Origin: Siphonodentalium dalli | Lineage: Eukaryota; Mollusca; Scaphopoda; Gadilida; Siphonodentaliidae | Direction of reading: 5' to 3' | NCBI GenBank assembly: GCA_032622095.1 | Contig: CP136068.1 | Location: 51,640,443-51,704,442 of the forward strand | DNA length: 64,000 bases | Part shown: positions 47,325 through 60,319 of the stretch, one piece after another | How positions within the stretch are numbered: position 1 is the first letter of the stretch | How the letters are laid out: each line of letters starts with the position of its first letter | Program-made: the position numbers and the translations under genes | The notes under the pieces: model-generated | Databases searched by the model: none | Told to the model about the DNA's origin: nothing | Seen by the model: only the letters and a program-made list of their open reading frames with translations

Positions 47325-49039
47325 TAATGCAACGCACTTGTTTTTTCTGAAATCTTATAACTGACTGACCTGATTACTCCAATTGTAGCGCCAGCGCATG
47401 GATTGCTGACGTCTGCGCAGGAATGTTGAATGAATACAGAAAAGGCGGGAGAGATGAATCGAAGATTTTTAGGTAAATATAAATCGGAGGTTATTGTTCT
47501 GTTGTCAATGTGTAATTTACCCATCAAGTGCAGTGTTCGGTTTGTCAAACTTGAGTACGTATGTGACATAAAGAGATTTTTTGAGCAGATCAATTTTCTC
47601 GTCTTTATTGTAATAACGTAAGCGTCAACCAACGTCAAAACGTAAATACTGTATACGTACGTAGAGTAACGTCGCATTGACTGACTGCAAAAAAGGAAAA
47701 ATATGCATTCTTAAATATTTTAGTTACTTGTTAATAATTTGTTACATATGCATGTATATAGCACAGCATTGCAGAAAACAAACATCGTAATTGCCAATAC
47801 ACCAGAACCATCAACAAATGAATAATCATACGAAGAAGACCGGAAAACGCTAAAATAAAAGAGATGACGAATGGTAACCAGAGACGTGGCGACAGGGGCG
47901 ACAGGGGTGGGGGGTTTGTGTCTGACCCCCCCCCCCCCCCCCCAACTTTGGTCAAAATTTTCAACAGTTGGAAATTTCATACCTGCCAAAACATTAGTTG
48001 GAAATTTCATACCTGCCTGTTTTTGGACCAATATTTGCATATTTTCCTATTTTTGGTCAAAAGTTTGGACTGGACTGAAATGGTCATCAGTGGGATATTT
48101 TCCAACCTTAGGGGGGGGGGGGGTGTCAGGTTTGAAATTTCCAACTCTAAGAAGACTTGAGGCTAGTCTAGATGCTAGGATTTTGCGATTTTCTTGTTCA
48201 GATTTCAAAATTTTCCTCCCCCGTGGCCGGCCAATACAAAACTGCTAATTAGTTTAACAGAACAATATTTTACTACATTTGGTCAAACTTGTGGACTGAA
48301 ATGGTCATCAGTTAGTTGGAGAATTTCCCAACCTAAGAGGGAGTATGAGGTTTTAAATTTCCAACACTAGGGGAACTTCAGTTGAGGCCAGTCTAGATGC
48401 TAGAGTCAATGAGACTCGTTCCTAGAATAAATATGATGATATATTCGTTATACGCCTGTGACACAATGAAAGAAAACGAAAAACACTGAACAAACATGCG
48501 GCACAAACTAATAGGGAATAACAGTAACTGTCGTGGAACAGTTATTCCCCTAATTGGGCGACGGATAGTAACCAGTACTCAATTGTACGCGACTGAGTTG
48601 TGTTTATGTGTTGCTATCCATTGCATGTAAGATAGTCATAAAAGCATTATCAACCAGACGAGATGTGTAGTTAGATACTTCCCCCAAAATAACATTTCAA
48701 AACAAAAATAAGTTCATTTCACAAGGAACAAGGAAGTAGATTGCTCAAGTTCTATTTAAATTAATTGCATTTTCATACACCTTTTCCGAAACTGCATTGG
48801 CTGGCTGGCCAAGTATTTATTAGGATTCTATATGATAATGCTGTTGCAGGAGCGTATGTCTTATTTGTGGGGGGGGGGGGGGAGAGAGCGGGGGCACAAC
48901 ACACACACACTTGCTATGTCGAGCATGTCCTTGAATATTATTTCATGGCACAATTGTTTCATCTAAACCTATGTCATTATCTTTTATATTTCATTTTCTT
49001 AGCAATTTCGTCAAGTTTTTCTTTTTGGAAAATTTGGGT

Positions 49040-49055
49040 GGCCCTGAAAAGGGCC
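49040..49055 (-). terminator. H2A 3' stem-loop, unit 4
   Basis: Intact hairpin on -. Confidence 0.95.
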
Positions 49056-49117
49056 GTTTTGTTTTGTTTGTTTTGCAGACAAGCCAAGCATTGAGATGTT
49101 GTGTGTCATCAAGATTT

Positions 49118-49492
49118 TTACTTGCTGCTCTGTGATTTCTTTGGGAGAAGAACGGCTTGGATGTTTGGCAGAACACCACCTTGGGCGATGGTGACACCAG
49201 ACAACAGTTTGTTCAACTCTTCGTCGTTCCTGATGGCGAGCTGGAGATGTCTTGGTATGATTCTGCTTTTCTTGTTGTCACGAGCAGCGTTTCCTGCCAA
49301 CTCGAGAACCTCAGCTGCGAGGTATTCGAGAACTGCAGCCAAGTAGACTGGAGCTCCGGCACCGACACGCTCAGCATAGTTGCCTTTTCTCAGAAGACGA
49401 TGGATTCTTCCGACGGGAAACTGGAGTCCAGCCCTTGATGATCGGGACTTTGCCTTTCCCTTTACTTTGCCACCTTTACCACGTCCAGACAT
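49118..49492 (-). CDS. H2A: Histone H2A, unit 4
   Basis: Identical protein. Its TATA-like box is intact. The divergent H2B partner of unit 5 is the one split by the 1.1-kb insertion, so this gene has lost a close divergent partner but not its own core promoter. Confidence 0.98.
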   Translation of the reverse strand: MSGRGKGGKVKGKAKSRSSRAGLQFPVGRIHRLLRKGNYAERVGAGAPVYLAAVLEYLAAEVLELAGNAARDNKKSRIIPRHLQLAIRNDEELNKLLSGVTIAQGGVLPNIQAVLLPKKSQSSK

Positions 49493-49718
49493 GATGTGAG
49501 TATTTGTTATGTTCGAAAAGACGAGAAATAGACTGATGATTTGGTCGAAAGTTGGAAAATATTTAAACCAAAATACGGATCGACCTAGTTATTTACACGT
49601 TTTCACCGAAGTCCGCGCGCGCGCAGGACGGTAAAGTGCTTTGTTGTGTGTAATTGGGTTAGACTTGCGATCGCGCGCGTCTCTTAAAAGGGAATTTTTT
49701 CAAAAAAAATTTGTATTC
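49493..49718. promoter_or_regulatory. Divergent H2A/H2B promoter, units 4/5, cut on the H2B side
   Basis: All elements up to the H2B TATA-like CTTAAAAG (49683-49690) are present. The insertion follows the end of the TSD at 49718, so the H2B box faces the inserted element. Confidence 0.72.
49705..49718. repeat. Target-site duplication, 5' side of the 1.1-kb element
   Basis: AAAAATTTGTATTC, identical to 50847-50860; single-copy in other units. Confidence 0.95.
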
Positions 49719-50846
49719 TCTGGCCTGAGAGTGGAGCGAAACGGTCGTGATTGCTTCGATCCTTATTAGTTCCTCTTCGGTCAGAGCGTTGAGCACGGGT
49801 GAGTCGTGTGGTCGCGCCTCCGGGTGCAGCTGCCCTCGTGCTTAACGCCAGTGAGACGGTTTTGGATTAGGCTTATGGATTTAATCCCAGACGCCGTGTT
49901 GGCCGCAGTGCAAAGAAGTCGGATATTGGACATCGCTAACTGGTCTCTCCAGTCTAGCCGGGGATATCTGACTCTTTGCCTGGAGTTCCGAGTCGGAAGA
50001 TGCTGGACACCAGAAATCACAGACCCGGGACACCTACTCCAAGACTGCCTCCTGTCATCTGAGTGGGAAGAAGAAGGGGCCGCCCAAGAAAAAGACGCCT
50101 GCGAGAAAAAGAAGGGACGCCGCTAGACGAGCCAAATGGAAGAAGAGGGGGGTGACTGTTGATTTGCCAGTCACCCCTCCCCTTGTGGTTCAGCCGTCTA
50201 CAGTCATAGCCGGCGGGTCGAAGTTGTCTGAGAGACGCCCAGACGACTCGACCCGCATGGAGACTGACGACATAGTACCAGCTAGCAGGGACTCCGTGGA
50301 TCTGCCGGAGGTCCCTGCTGTCGTCGTCGAGGCTAGCGGAGACAGGGACGTGGATTCCACCCCAGATGTTCCTGCCGCCAGCTTCGACGTGGAACTGGAC
50401 TTTACACCTCGGACACCGGATTACCAAAACATCCCGGTGTCCTCCCAGCTCCACCAGCACCAACAACAACAGCACAGACACCACTCGGTCCTGTTGAAGA
50501 CGTCATCCTGTCTGCTGAAAACACCATCGCTGAAAATCAAAGATACCGGAAAGAAGAAAAAGAGACAGTTCAACGCTACATACAAGAGCAAGAAGCGAAA
50601 GTTCAACAAATCATACAGCAGCATCAGCAGAGAAATCCGTCACCTACATCATCTCCTCAGTCATCAACAGAAAAGCCAAACCCAAAAAAGAAAAGAAAAA
50701 AGAAGAAATAATCATCTATCATAAAAATGCTCACTTTTTTTTTTTTTTTTATTCACAAATAAAGGCAACAACATGAGGGATTAAGGGGAGTTGCCACTCG
50801 GTGCTTCCGACAATCCCGGGCTAGCCCCCCGAACCACTCACTCACG
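49719..50846 (+). mobile_element. Non-autonomous non-LTR-derived element, 1128 bp, at an H2B start site
   Basis: Bounded by perfect 14-bp TSDs. It has no terminal inverted repeats, which fits target-primed insertion. It contains a decayed ORF1-like region (49875-50711), a T16 run (50735-50750), AATAAA (50758-50763), a GGGCTAGCCC palindrome near the 3' end and a short CACTCACTCAC tail. There is no endonuclease or RT. The 5' end has GCTTCGATCC about 30 nt in, which weakly resembles a pol III B box. It has the same sense as H2B. Probably an internally deleted LINE mobilised by a relative. Confidence 0.85.
49875..50711 (+). pseudogene. Decayed ORF1-like coding region in three frames
   Basis: Frame 1 from the ATG at 49875 gives MDLIPDAVLAAVQRSRILD and LQSSRGYLTLCLEF. 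Frame 2 gives the Lys/Arg-rich KKKGPPKKKTPARKRRDAA (about 50065-50125), then an acidic Pro-rich stretch to about 50430. Frame 3 gives a Gln/Glu-rich coiled-coil-like segment (ENQRYRKEEKETVQRYIQEQ) and a Lys-rich end, with a TAA at 50709. A small N-terminal domain followed by a KKxxP-RRD basic motif recalls the ORF1 of some invertebrate LINEs as I remember them. Two frame changes mean no full protein is made unless frameshifting occurs. Confidence 0.5.
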
Positions 50847-50860
50847 AAAAATTTGTATTC
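50847..50860. repeat. Target-site duplication, 3' side of the 1.1-kb element
   Basis: AAAAATTTGTATTC; the normal H2B leader continues after it. Confidence 0.95.
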
Positions 50861-50907
50861 ATTTTCTGTTCATCGAATCTCTCGATCGCACTGAGAAAAA
50901 CTTAATC

Positions 50908-51279
50908 ATGCCACCCAAAGCAGGAAGCAAAGGAGCCAAAAAGGCCACCAAGACCCAGAAGCCGTCAACGGCCGGCACAAAGAAGAGGAAACGAAAAAGG
51001 AAGGAATCCTACGGAATCTACATCTACAAAGTCTTGAAACAGGTGCACCCAGACACCGGTGTCAGCAGCAAAGCCATGTCCATCATGAACAGCTTTGTCA
51101 ACGACATCTTTGAGAGGATCGCAGCTGAGGCATCAAGACTGGCCCACTACAACAAACGATCCACCATCACCTCCCGAGAGGTCCAGACCGCCGTCAGACT
51201 TCTTCTCCCAGGTGAATTGGCCAAGCACGCCGTCTCTGAGGGCACCAAGGCCGTCACCAAGTACACCAGCAGCAAGTAA
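50908..51279 (+). CDS. H2B: Histone H2B, unit 5 (separated from its promoter)
   Basis: Coding sequence identical to the other copies. The 1.1-kb element lies 47 bp upstream of the ATG, so the TATA-like box is now 1.2 kb away. An open frame runs in from 50791, but only from a TTG inside the element, so the standard ATG is kept. Any transcript from the H2B promoter would carry the whole element as leader. Confidence 0.97.
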   Translation: MPPKAGSKGAKKATKTQKPSTAGTKKRKRKRKESYGIYIYKVLKQVHPDTGVSSKAMSIMNSFVNDIFERIAAEASRLAHYNKRSTITSREVQTAVRLLLPGELAKHAVSEGTKAVTKYTSSK

Positions 51280-51311
51280 ACTGTTTGCATACAGATTTAC
51301 ACACAAAAAAC

Positions 51312-51327
51312 GGCCCTTTTCAGGGCC
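51312..51327 (+). terminator. H2B 3' stem-loop, unit 5
   Basis: Intact hairpin. It would also end any element transcript reading through H2B. Confidence 0.95.
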
Positions 51328-51963
51328 ACCCAAATCTTCCAAAAAGAGTTACTCTAAACATTGCTATATCCCTCTCCCTCTCCCTGCCTCCCTCCCTCCC
51401 TCCCTCCATCCATCCCAACACATATAATCTCAAATAACTTTAGGCAATGAAACAAAAACAAATTTGAGAAAATCCATATGGTATAATGGAGTATTACATG
51501 CTAACATATACGCTAACATATAAACTGTATATATGCACATATTTGTATATATATATATAACACACTTGTCATTGTGTGTACACAATTTAATAACATGTGA
51601 TATTTCTCCTCTCCTCTATTTGTTTATTCATTAATATATTCGTACAGTTTTCATAATGTTAAACAATATGCACCCCCCCCCCAACCCCACTGACAGAGTC
51701 CCATCAATCGGCGACGTTATATATTGCATATATATCGTCTAAATGAATATGCATCCTACAAACCTAGATTGTTTTGCATTTACTTTAATGCATCATCTGT
51801 ATAAATGTAACATTTGAATGAATGAATGAATGAATGAATGAATGAATGAATGAATGAATGAATGAATGAATGAATGAATGAATGAATAAATGTGCCTACA
51901 GTTTCCATGATTTGTTGCAAATATATAGCAATTTTTAGAGTAACTCTTTTTGAAAAATTTGGT

Positions 51964-51979
51964 GGCCCTGAAAAGGGCC
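51964..51979 (-). terminator. H4 3' stem-loop, unit 5
   Basis: Intact hairpin on -. Confidence 0.95.
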
Positions 51980-52017
51980 GTTGTTTTTGAAGCTGGGTGC
52001 TTCGTCTGTAGAGGCGT

Positions 52018-52417
<400 letters not shown>

Positions 52418-54132
52418 TAATGCAACGCACTTGTTTTTTCTGAAATCTTATAACTGACTGACCTGATTACTCCAATTGTAGCGCCAGCGCATGGATTGCT
52501 GACGTCTGCGCAGGAATGTTGAATGAATACAGAAAAGGCGGGAGAGATGAATCGAAGATTTTTAGGTAAATATAAATCGGAGGTTATTGTTCTGTTGTCA
52601 ATGTGTAATTTACCCATCAAGTGCAGTGTTCGGTTTGTCAAACTTGAGTACGTATGTGACATAAAGAGATTTTTTGAGCAGATCAATTTTCTCGTCTTTA
52701 TTGTAATAACGTAAGCGTCAACCAACGTCAAAACGTAAATACTGTATACGTACGTAGAGTAACGTCGCATTGACTGACTGCAAAAAAGGAAAAATATGCA
52801 TTCTTAAATATTTTAGTTACTTGTTAATAATTTGTTACATATGCATGTATATAGCACAGCATTGCAGAAAACAAACATCGTAATTGCCAATACACCAGAA
52901 CCATCAACAAATGAATAATCATACGAAGAAGACCGGAAAACGCTAAAATAAAAGAGATGACGAATGGTAACCAGAGACGTGGCGACAGGGGCGACAGGGG
53001 TGGGGGGTTTGTGTCTGACCCCCCCCCCCCCCCCCCAACTTTGGTCAAAATTTTCAACAGTTGGAAATTTCATACCTGCCAAAACATTAGTTGGAAATTT
53101 CATACCTGCCTGTTTTTGGACCAATATTTGCATATTTTCCTATTTTTGGTCAAAAGTTTGGACTGGACTGAAATGGTCATCAGTGGGATATTTTCCAACC
53201 TTAGGGGGGGGGGGGGTGTCAGGTTTGAAATTTCCAACTCTAAGAAGACTTGAGGCTAGTCTAGATGCTAGGATTTTGCGATTTTCTTGTTCAGATTTCA
53301 AAATTTTCCTCCCCCGTGGCCGGCCAATACAAAACTGCTAATTAGTTTAACAGAACAATATTTTACTACATTTGGTCAAACTTGTGGACTGAAATGGTCA
53401 TCAGTTAGTTGGAGAATTTCCCAACCTAAGAGGGAGTATGAGGTTTTAAATTTCCAACACTAGGGGAACTTCAGTTGAGGCCAGTCTAGATGCTAGAGTC
53501 AATGAGACTCGTTCCTAGAATAAATATGATGATATATTCGTTATACGCCTGTGACACAATGAAAGAAAACGAAAAACACTGAACAAACATGCGGCACAAA
53601 CTAATAGGGAATAACAGTAACTGTCGTGGAACAGTTATTCCCCTAATTGGGCGACGGATAGTAACCAGTACTCAATTGTACGCGACTGAGTTGTGTTTAT
53701 GTGTTGCTATCCATTGCATGTAAGATAGTCATAAAAGCATTATCAACCAGACGAGATGTGTAGTTAGATACTTCCCCCAAAATAACATTTCAAAACAAAA
53801 ATAAGTTCATTTCACAAGGAACAAGGAAGTAGATTGCTCAAGTTCTATTTAAATTAATTGCATTTTCATACACCTTTTCCGAAACTGCATTGGCTGGCTG
53901 GCCAAGTATTTATTAGGATTCTATATGATAATGCTGTTGCAGGAGCGTATGTCTTATTTGTGGGGGGGGGGGGGGAGAGAGCGGGGGCACAACACACACA
54001 CACTTGCTATGTCGAGCATGTCCTTGAATATTATTTCATGGCACAATTGTTTCATCTAAACCTATGTCATTATCTTTTATATTTCATTTTCTTAGCAATT
54101 TCGTCAAGTTTTTCTTTTTGGAAAATTTGGGT

Positions 54133-54148
54133 GGCCCTGAAAAGGGCC
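54133..54148 (-). terminator. H2A 3' stem-loop, unit 5
   Basis: Intact hairpin on -. Confidence 0.95.
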
Positions 54149-54210
54149 GTTTTGTTTTGTTTGTTTTGCAGACAAGCCAAGCATTGAGATGTTGTGTGTC
54201 ATCAAGATTT

Positions 54211-54585
54211 TTACTTGCTGCTCTGTGATTTCTTTGGGAGAAGAACGGCTTGGATGTTTGGCAGAACACCACCTTGGGCGATGGTGACACCAGACAACAG
54301 TTTGTTCAACTCTTCGTCGTTCCTGATGGCGAGCTGGAGATGTCTTGGTATGATTCTGCTTTTCTTGTTGTCACGAGCAGCGTTTCCTGCCAACTCGAGA
54401 ACCTCAGCTGCGAGGTATTCGAGAACTGCAGCCAAGTAGACTGGAGCTCCGGCACCGACACGCTCAGCATAGTTGCCTTTTCTCAGAAGACGATGGATTC
54501 TTCCGACGGGAAACTGGAGTCCAGCCCTTGATGATCGGGACTTTGCCTTTCCCTTTACTTTGCCACCTTTACCACGTCCAGACAT
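54211..54585 (-). CDS. H2A: Histone H2A, unit 5
   Basis: Identical protein, intact promoter and hairpin. Confidence 0.98.
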   Translation of the reverse strand: MSGRGKGGKVKGKAKSRSSRAGLQFPVGRIHRLLRKGNYAERVGAGAPVYLAAVLEYLAAEVLELAGNAARDNKKSRIIPRHLQLAIRNDEELNKLLSGVTIAQGGVLPNIQAVLLPKKSQSSK

Positions 54586-54858
54586 GATGTGAGTATTTGT
54601 TATGTTCGAAAAGACGAGAAATAGACTGATGATTTGGTCGAAAGTTGGAAAATATTTAAACCAAAATACGGATCGACCTAGTTATTTACACGTTTTCACC
54701 GAAGTCCGCGCGCGCGCAGGACGGTAAAGTGCTTTGTTGTGTGTAATTGGGTTAGACTTGCGATCGCGCGCGTCTCTTAAAAGGGAATTTTTTCAAAAAA
54801 AATTTGTATTCATTTTCTGTTCATCGAATCTCTCGATCGCACTGAGAAAAACTTAATC
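54586..54858. promoter_or_regulatory. Intact divergent H2A/H2B promoter, units 5/6
   Basis: Same layout as 41595-41867. Confidence 0.72.
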
Positions 54859-55230
54859 ATGCCACCCAAAGCAGGAAGCAAAGGAGCCAAAAAGGCCACC
54901 AAGACCCAGAAGCCGTCAACGGCCGGCACAAAGAAGAGGAAACGAAAAAGGAAGGAATCCTACGGAATCTACATCTACAAAGTCTTGAAACAGGTGCACC
55001 CAGACACCGGTGTCAGCAGCAAAGCCATGTCCATCATGAACAGCTTTGTCAACGACATCTTTGAGAGGATCGCAGCTGAGGCATCAAGACTGGCCCACTA
55101 CAACAAACGATCCACCATCACCTCCCGAGAGGTCCAGACCGCCGTCAGACTTCTTCTCCCAGGTGAATTGGCCAAGCACGCCGTCTCTGAGGGCACCAAG
55201 GCCGTCACCAAGTACACCAGCAGCAAGTAA
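54859..55230 (+). CDS. H2B: Histone H2B, unit 6
   Basis: Same protein, intact control elements. Confidence 0.98.
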   Translation: MPPKAGSKGAKKATKTQKPSTAGTKKRKRKRKESYGIYIYKVLKQVHPDTGVSSKAMSIMNSFVNDIFERIAAEASRLAHYNKRSTITSREVQTAVRLLLPGELAKHAVSEGTKAVTKYTSSK

Positions 55231-55262
55231 ACTGTTTGCATACAGATTTACACACAAAAAAC

Positions 55263-55278
55263 GGCCCTTTTCAGGGCC
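55263..55278 (+). terminator. H2B 3' stem-loop, unit 6
   Basis: Intact hairpin. Confidence 0.95.
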
Positions 55279-55914
55279 ACCCAAATCTTCCAAAAAGAGT
55301 TACTCTAAACATTGCTATATCCCTCTCCCTCTCCCTGCCTCCCTCCCTCCCTCCCTCCATCCATCCCAACACATATAATCTCAAATAACTTTAGGCAATG
55401 AAACAAAAACAAATTTGAGAAAATCCATATGGTATAATGGAGTATTACATGCTAACATATACGCTAACATATAAACTGTATATATGCACATATTTGTATA
55501 TATATATATAACACACTTGTCATTGTGTGTACACAATTTAATAACATGTGATATTTCTCCTCTCCTCTATTTGTTTATTCATTAATATATTCGTACAGTT
55601 TTCATAATGTTAAACAATATGCACCCCCCCCCCAACCCCACTGACAGAGTCCCATCAATCGGCGACGTTATATATTGCATATATATCGTCTAAATGAATA
55701 TGCATCCTACAAACCTAGATTGTTTTGCATTTACTTTAATGCATCATCTGTATAAATGTAACATTTGAATGAATGAATGAATGAATGAATGAATGAATGA
55801 ATGAATGAATGAATGAATGAATGAATGAATGAATGAATAAATGTGCCTACAGTTTCCATGATTTGTTGCAAATATATAGCAATTTTTAGAGTAACTCTTT
55901 TTGAAAAATTTGGT

Positions 55915-55930
55915 GGCCCTGAAAAGGGCC
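55915..55930 (-). terminator. H4 3' stem-loop, unit 6
   Basis: Intact hairpin on -. Confidence 0.95.
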
Positions 55931-55968
55931 GTTGTTTTTGAAGCTGGGTGCTTCGTCTGTAGAGGCGT

Positions 55969-56368
<400 letters not shown>

Positions 56369-58083
56369 TAATGCAACGCACTTGTTTTTTCTGAAATCTT
56401 ATAACTGACTGACCTGATTACTCCAATTGTAGCGCCAGCGCATGGATTGCTGACGTCTGCGCAGGAATGTTGAATGAATACAGAAAAGGCGGGAGAGATG
56501 AATCGAAGATTTTTAGGTAAATATAAATCGGAGGTTATTGTTCTGTTGTCAATGTGTAATTTACCCATCAAGTGCAGTGTTCGGTTTGTCAAACTTGAGT
56601 ACGTATGTGACATAAAGAGATTTTTTGAGCAGATCAATTTTCTCGTCTTTATTGTAATAACGTAAGCGTCAACCAACGTCAAAACGTAAATACTGTATAC
56701 GTACGTAGAGTAACGTCGCATTGACTGACTGCAAAAAAGGAAAAATATGCATTCTTAAATATTTTAGTTACTTGTTAATAATTTGTTACATATGCATGTA
56801 TATAGCACAGCATTGCAGAAAACAAACATCGTAATTGCCAATACACCAGAACCATCAACAAATGAATAATCATACGAAGAAGACCGGAAAACGCTAAAAT
56901 AAAAGAGATGACGAATGGTAACCAGAGACGTGGCGACAGGGGCGACAGGGGTGGGGGGTTTGTGTCTGACCCCCCCCCCCCCCCCCCAACTTTGGTCAAA
57001 ATTTTCAACAGTTGGAAATTTCATACCTGCCAAAACATTAGTTGGAAATTTCATACCTGCCTGTTTTTGGACCAATATTTGCATATTTTCCTATTTTTGG
57101 TCAAAAGTTTGGACTGGACTGAAATGGTCATCAGTGGGATATTTTCCAACCTTAGGGGGGGGGGGGGTGTCAGGTTTGAAATTTCCAACTCTAAGAAGAC
57201 TTGAGGCTAGTCTAGATGCTAGGATTTTGCGATTTTCTTGTTCAGATTTCAAAATTTTCCTCCCCCGTGGCCGGCCAATACAAAACTGCTAATTAGTTTA
57301 ACAGAACAATATTTTACTACATTTGGTCAAACTTGTGGACTGAAATGGTCATCAGTTAGTTGGAGAATTTCCCAACCTAAGAGGGAGTATGAGGTTTTAA
57401 ATTTCCAACACTAGGGGAACTTCAGTTGAGGCCAGTCTAGATGCTAGAGTCAATGAGACTCGTTCCTAGAATAAATATGATGATATATTCGTTATACGCC
57501 TGTGACACAATGAAAGAAAACGAAAAACACTGAACAAACATGCGGCACAAACTAATAGGGAATAACAGTAACTGTCGTGGAACAGTTATTCCCCTAATTG
57601 GGCGACGGATAGTAACCAGTACTCAATTGTACGCGACTGAGTTGTGTTTATGTGTTGCTATCCATTGCATGTAAGATAGTCATAAAAGCATTATCAACCA
57701 GACGAGATGTGTAGTTAGATACTTCCCCCAAAATAACATTTCAAAACAAAAATAAGTTCATTTCACAAGGAACAAGGAAGTAGATTGCTCAAGTTCTATT
57801 TAAATTAATTGCATTTTCATACACCTTTTCCGAAACTGCATTGGCTGGCTGGCCAAGTATTTATTAGGATTCTATATGATAATGCTGTTGCAGGAGCGTA
57901 TGTCTTATTTGTGGGGGGGGGGGGGGAGAGAGCGGGGGCACAACACACACACACTTGCTATGTCGAGCATGTCCTTGAATATTATTTCATGGCACAATTG
58001 TTTCATCTAAACCTATGTCATTATCTTTTATATTTCATTTTCTTAGCAATTTCGTCAAGTTTTTCTTTTTGGAAAATTTGGGT

Positions 58084-58099
58084 GGCCCTGAAAAGGGCC
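58084..58099 (-). terminator. H2A 3' stem-loop, unit 6
   Basis: Intact hairpin on -. Confidence 0.95.
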
Positions 58100-58161
58100 G
58101 TTTTGTTTTGTTTGTTTTGCAGACAAGCCAAGCATTGAGATGTTGTGTGTCATCAAGATTT

Positions 58162-58536
58162 TTACTTGCTGCTCTGTGATTTCTTTGGGAGAAGAACGGC
58201 TTGGATGTTTGGCAGAACACCACCTTGGGCGATGGTGACACCAGACAACAGTTTGTTCAACTCTTCGTCGTTCCTGATGGCGAGCTGGAGATGTCTTGGT
58301 ATGATTCTGCTTTTCTTGTTGTCACGAGCAGCGTTTCCTGCCAACTCGAGAACCTCAGCTGCGAGGTATTCGAGAACTGCAGCCAAGTAGACTGGAGCTC
58401 CGGCACCGACACGCTCAGCATAGTTGCCTTTTCTCAGAAGACGATGGATTCTTCCGACGGGAAACTGGAGTCCAGCCCTTGATGATCGGGACTTTGCCTT
58501 TCCCTTTACTTTGCCACCTTTACCACGTCCAGACAT
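58162..58536 (-). CDS. H2A: Histone H2A, unit 6
   Basis: Identical protein, intact promoter and hairpin. Confidence 0.98.
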   Translation of the reverse strand: MSGRGKGGKVKGKAKSRSSRAGLQFPVGRIHRLLRKGNYAERVGAGAPVYLAAVLEYLAAEVLELAGNAARDNKKSRIIPRHLQLAIRNDEELNKLLSGVTIAQGGVLPNIQAVLLPKKSQSSK

Positions 58537-58809
58537 GATGTGAGTATTTGTTATGTTCGAAAAGACGAGAAATAGACTGATGATTTGGTCGAAAGTTGGA
58601 AAATATTTAAACCAAAATACGGATCGACCTAGTTATTTACACGTTTTCACCGAAGTCCGCGCGCGCGCAGGACGGTAAAGTGCTTTGTTGTGTGTAATTG
58701 GGTTAGACTTGCGATCGCGCGCGTCTCTTAAAAGGGAATTTTTTCAAAAAAAATTTGTATTCATTTTCTGTTCATCGAATCTCTCGATCGCACTGAGAAA
58801 AACTTAATC
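58537..58809. promoter_or_regulatory. Intact divergent H2A/H2B promoter, units 6/7
   Basis: Same layout as 41595-41867. Confidence 0.72.
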
Positions 58810-59181
58810 ATGCCACCCAAAGCAGGAAGCAAAGGAGCCAAAAAGGCCACCAAGACCCAGAAGCCGTCAACGGCCGGCACAAAGAAGAGGAAACGAAAAA
58901 GGAAGGAATCCTACGGAATCTACATCTACAAAGTCTTGAAACAGGTGCACCCAGACACCGGTGTCAGCAGCAAAGCCATGTCCATCATGAACAGCTTTGT
59001 CAACGACATCTTTGAGAGGATCGCAGCTGAGGCATCAAGACTGGCCCACTACAACAAACGATCCACCATCACCTCCCGAGAGGTCCAGACCGCCGTCAGA
59101 CTTCTTCTCCCAGGTGAATTGGCCAAGCACGCCGTCTCTGAGGGCACCAAGGCCGTCACCAAGTACACCAGCAGCAAGTAA
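58810..59181 (+). CDS. H2B: Histone H2B, unit 7
   Basis: Same protein, intact control elements. Confidence 0.98.
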   Translation: MPPKAGSKGAKKATKTQKPSTAGTKKRKRKRKESYGIYIYKVLKQVHPDTGVSSKAMSIMNSFVNDIFERIAAEASRLAHYNKRSTITSREVQTAVRLLLPGELAKHAVSEGTKAVTKYTSSK

Positions 59182-59213
59182 ACTGTTTGCATACAGATTT
59201 ACACACAAAAAAC

Positions 59214-59229
59214 GGCCCTTTTCAGGGCC
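59214..59229 (+). terminator. H2B 3' stem-loop, unit 7
   Basis: Intact hairpin. Confidence 0.95.
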
Positions 59230-59865
59230 ACCCAAATCTTCCAAAAAGAGTTACTCTAAACATTGCTATATCCCTCTCCCTCTCCCTGCCTCCCTCCCTC
59301 CCTCCCTCCATCCATCCCAACACATATAATCTCAAATAACTTTAGGCAATGAAACAAAAACAAATTTGAGAAAATCCATATGGTATAATGGAGTATTACA
59401 TGCTAACATATACGCTAACATATAAACTGTATATATGCACATATTTGTATATATATATATAACACACTTGTCATTGTGTGTACACAATTTAATAACATGT
59501 GATATTTCTCCTCTCCTCTATTTGTTTATTCATTAATATATTCGTACAGTTTTCATAATGTTAAACAATATGCACCCCCCCCCCAACCCCACTGACAGAG
59601 TCCCATCAATCGGCGACGTTATATATTGCATATATATCGTCTAAATGAATATGCATCCTACAAACCTAGATTGTTTTGCATTTACTTTAATGCATCATCT
59701 GTATAAATGTAACATTTGAATGAATGAATGAATGAATGAATGAATGAATGAATGAATGAATGAATGAATGAATGAATGAATGAATGAATAAATGTGCCTA
59801 CAGTTTCCATGATTTGTTGCAAATATATAGCAATTTTTAGAGTAACTCTTTTTGAAAAATTTGGT

Positions 59866-59881
59866 GGCCCTGAAAAGGGCC
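59866..59881 (-). terminator. H4 3' stem-loop, unit 7
   Basis: Intact hairpin on -. Confidence 0.95.
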
Positions 59882-59919
59882 GTTGTTTTTGAAGCTGGGT
59901 GCTTCGTCTGTAGAGGCGT

Positions 59920-60319
<400 letters not shown>

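Noticed and set aside
50791..50907. N-terminal extension of H2B in unit 5 (39 extra codons)
   Set aside because: It begins at a TTG inside the inserted element and runs through the normal H2B leader. The seven other copies start at the ATG equivalent to 50908.
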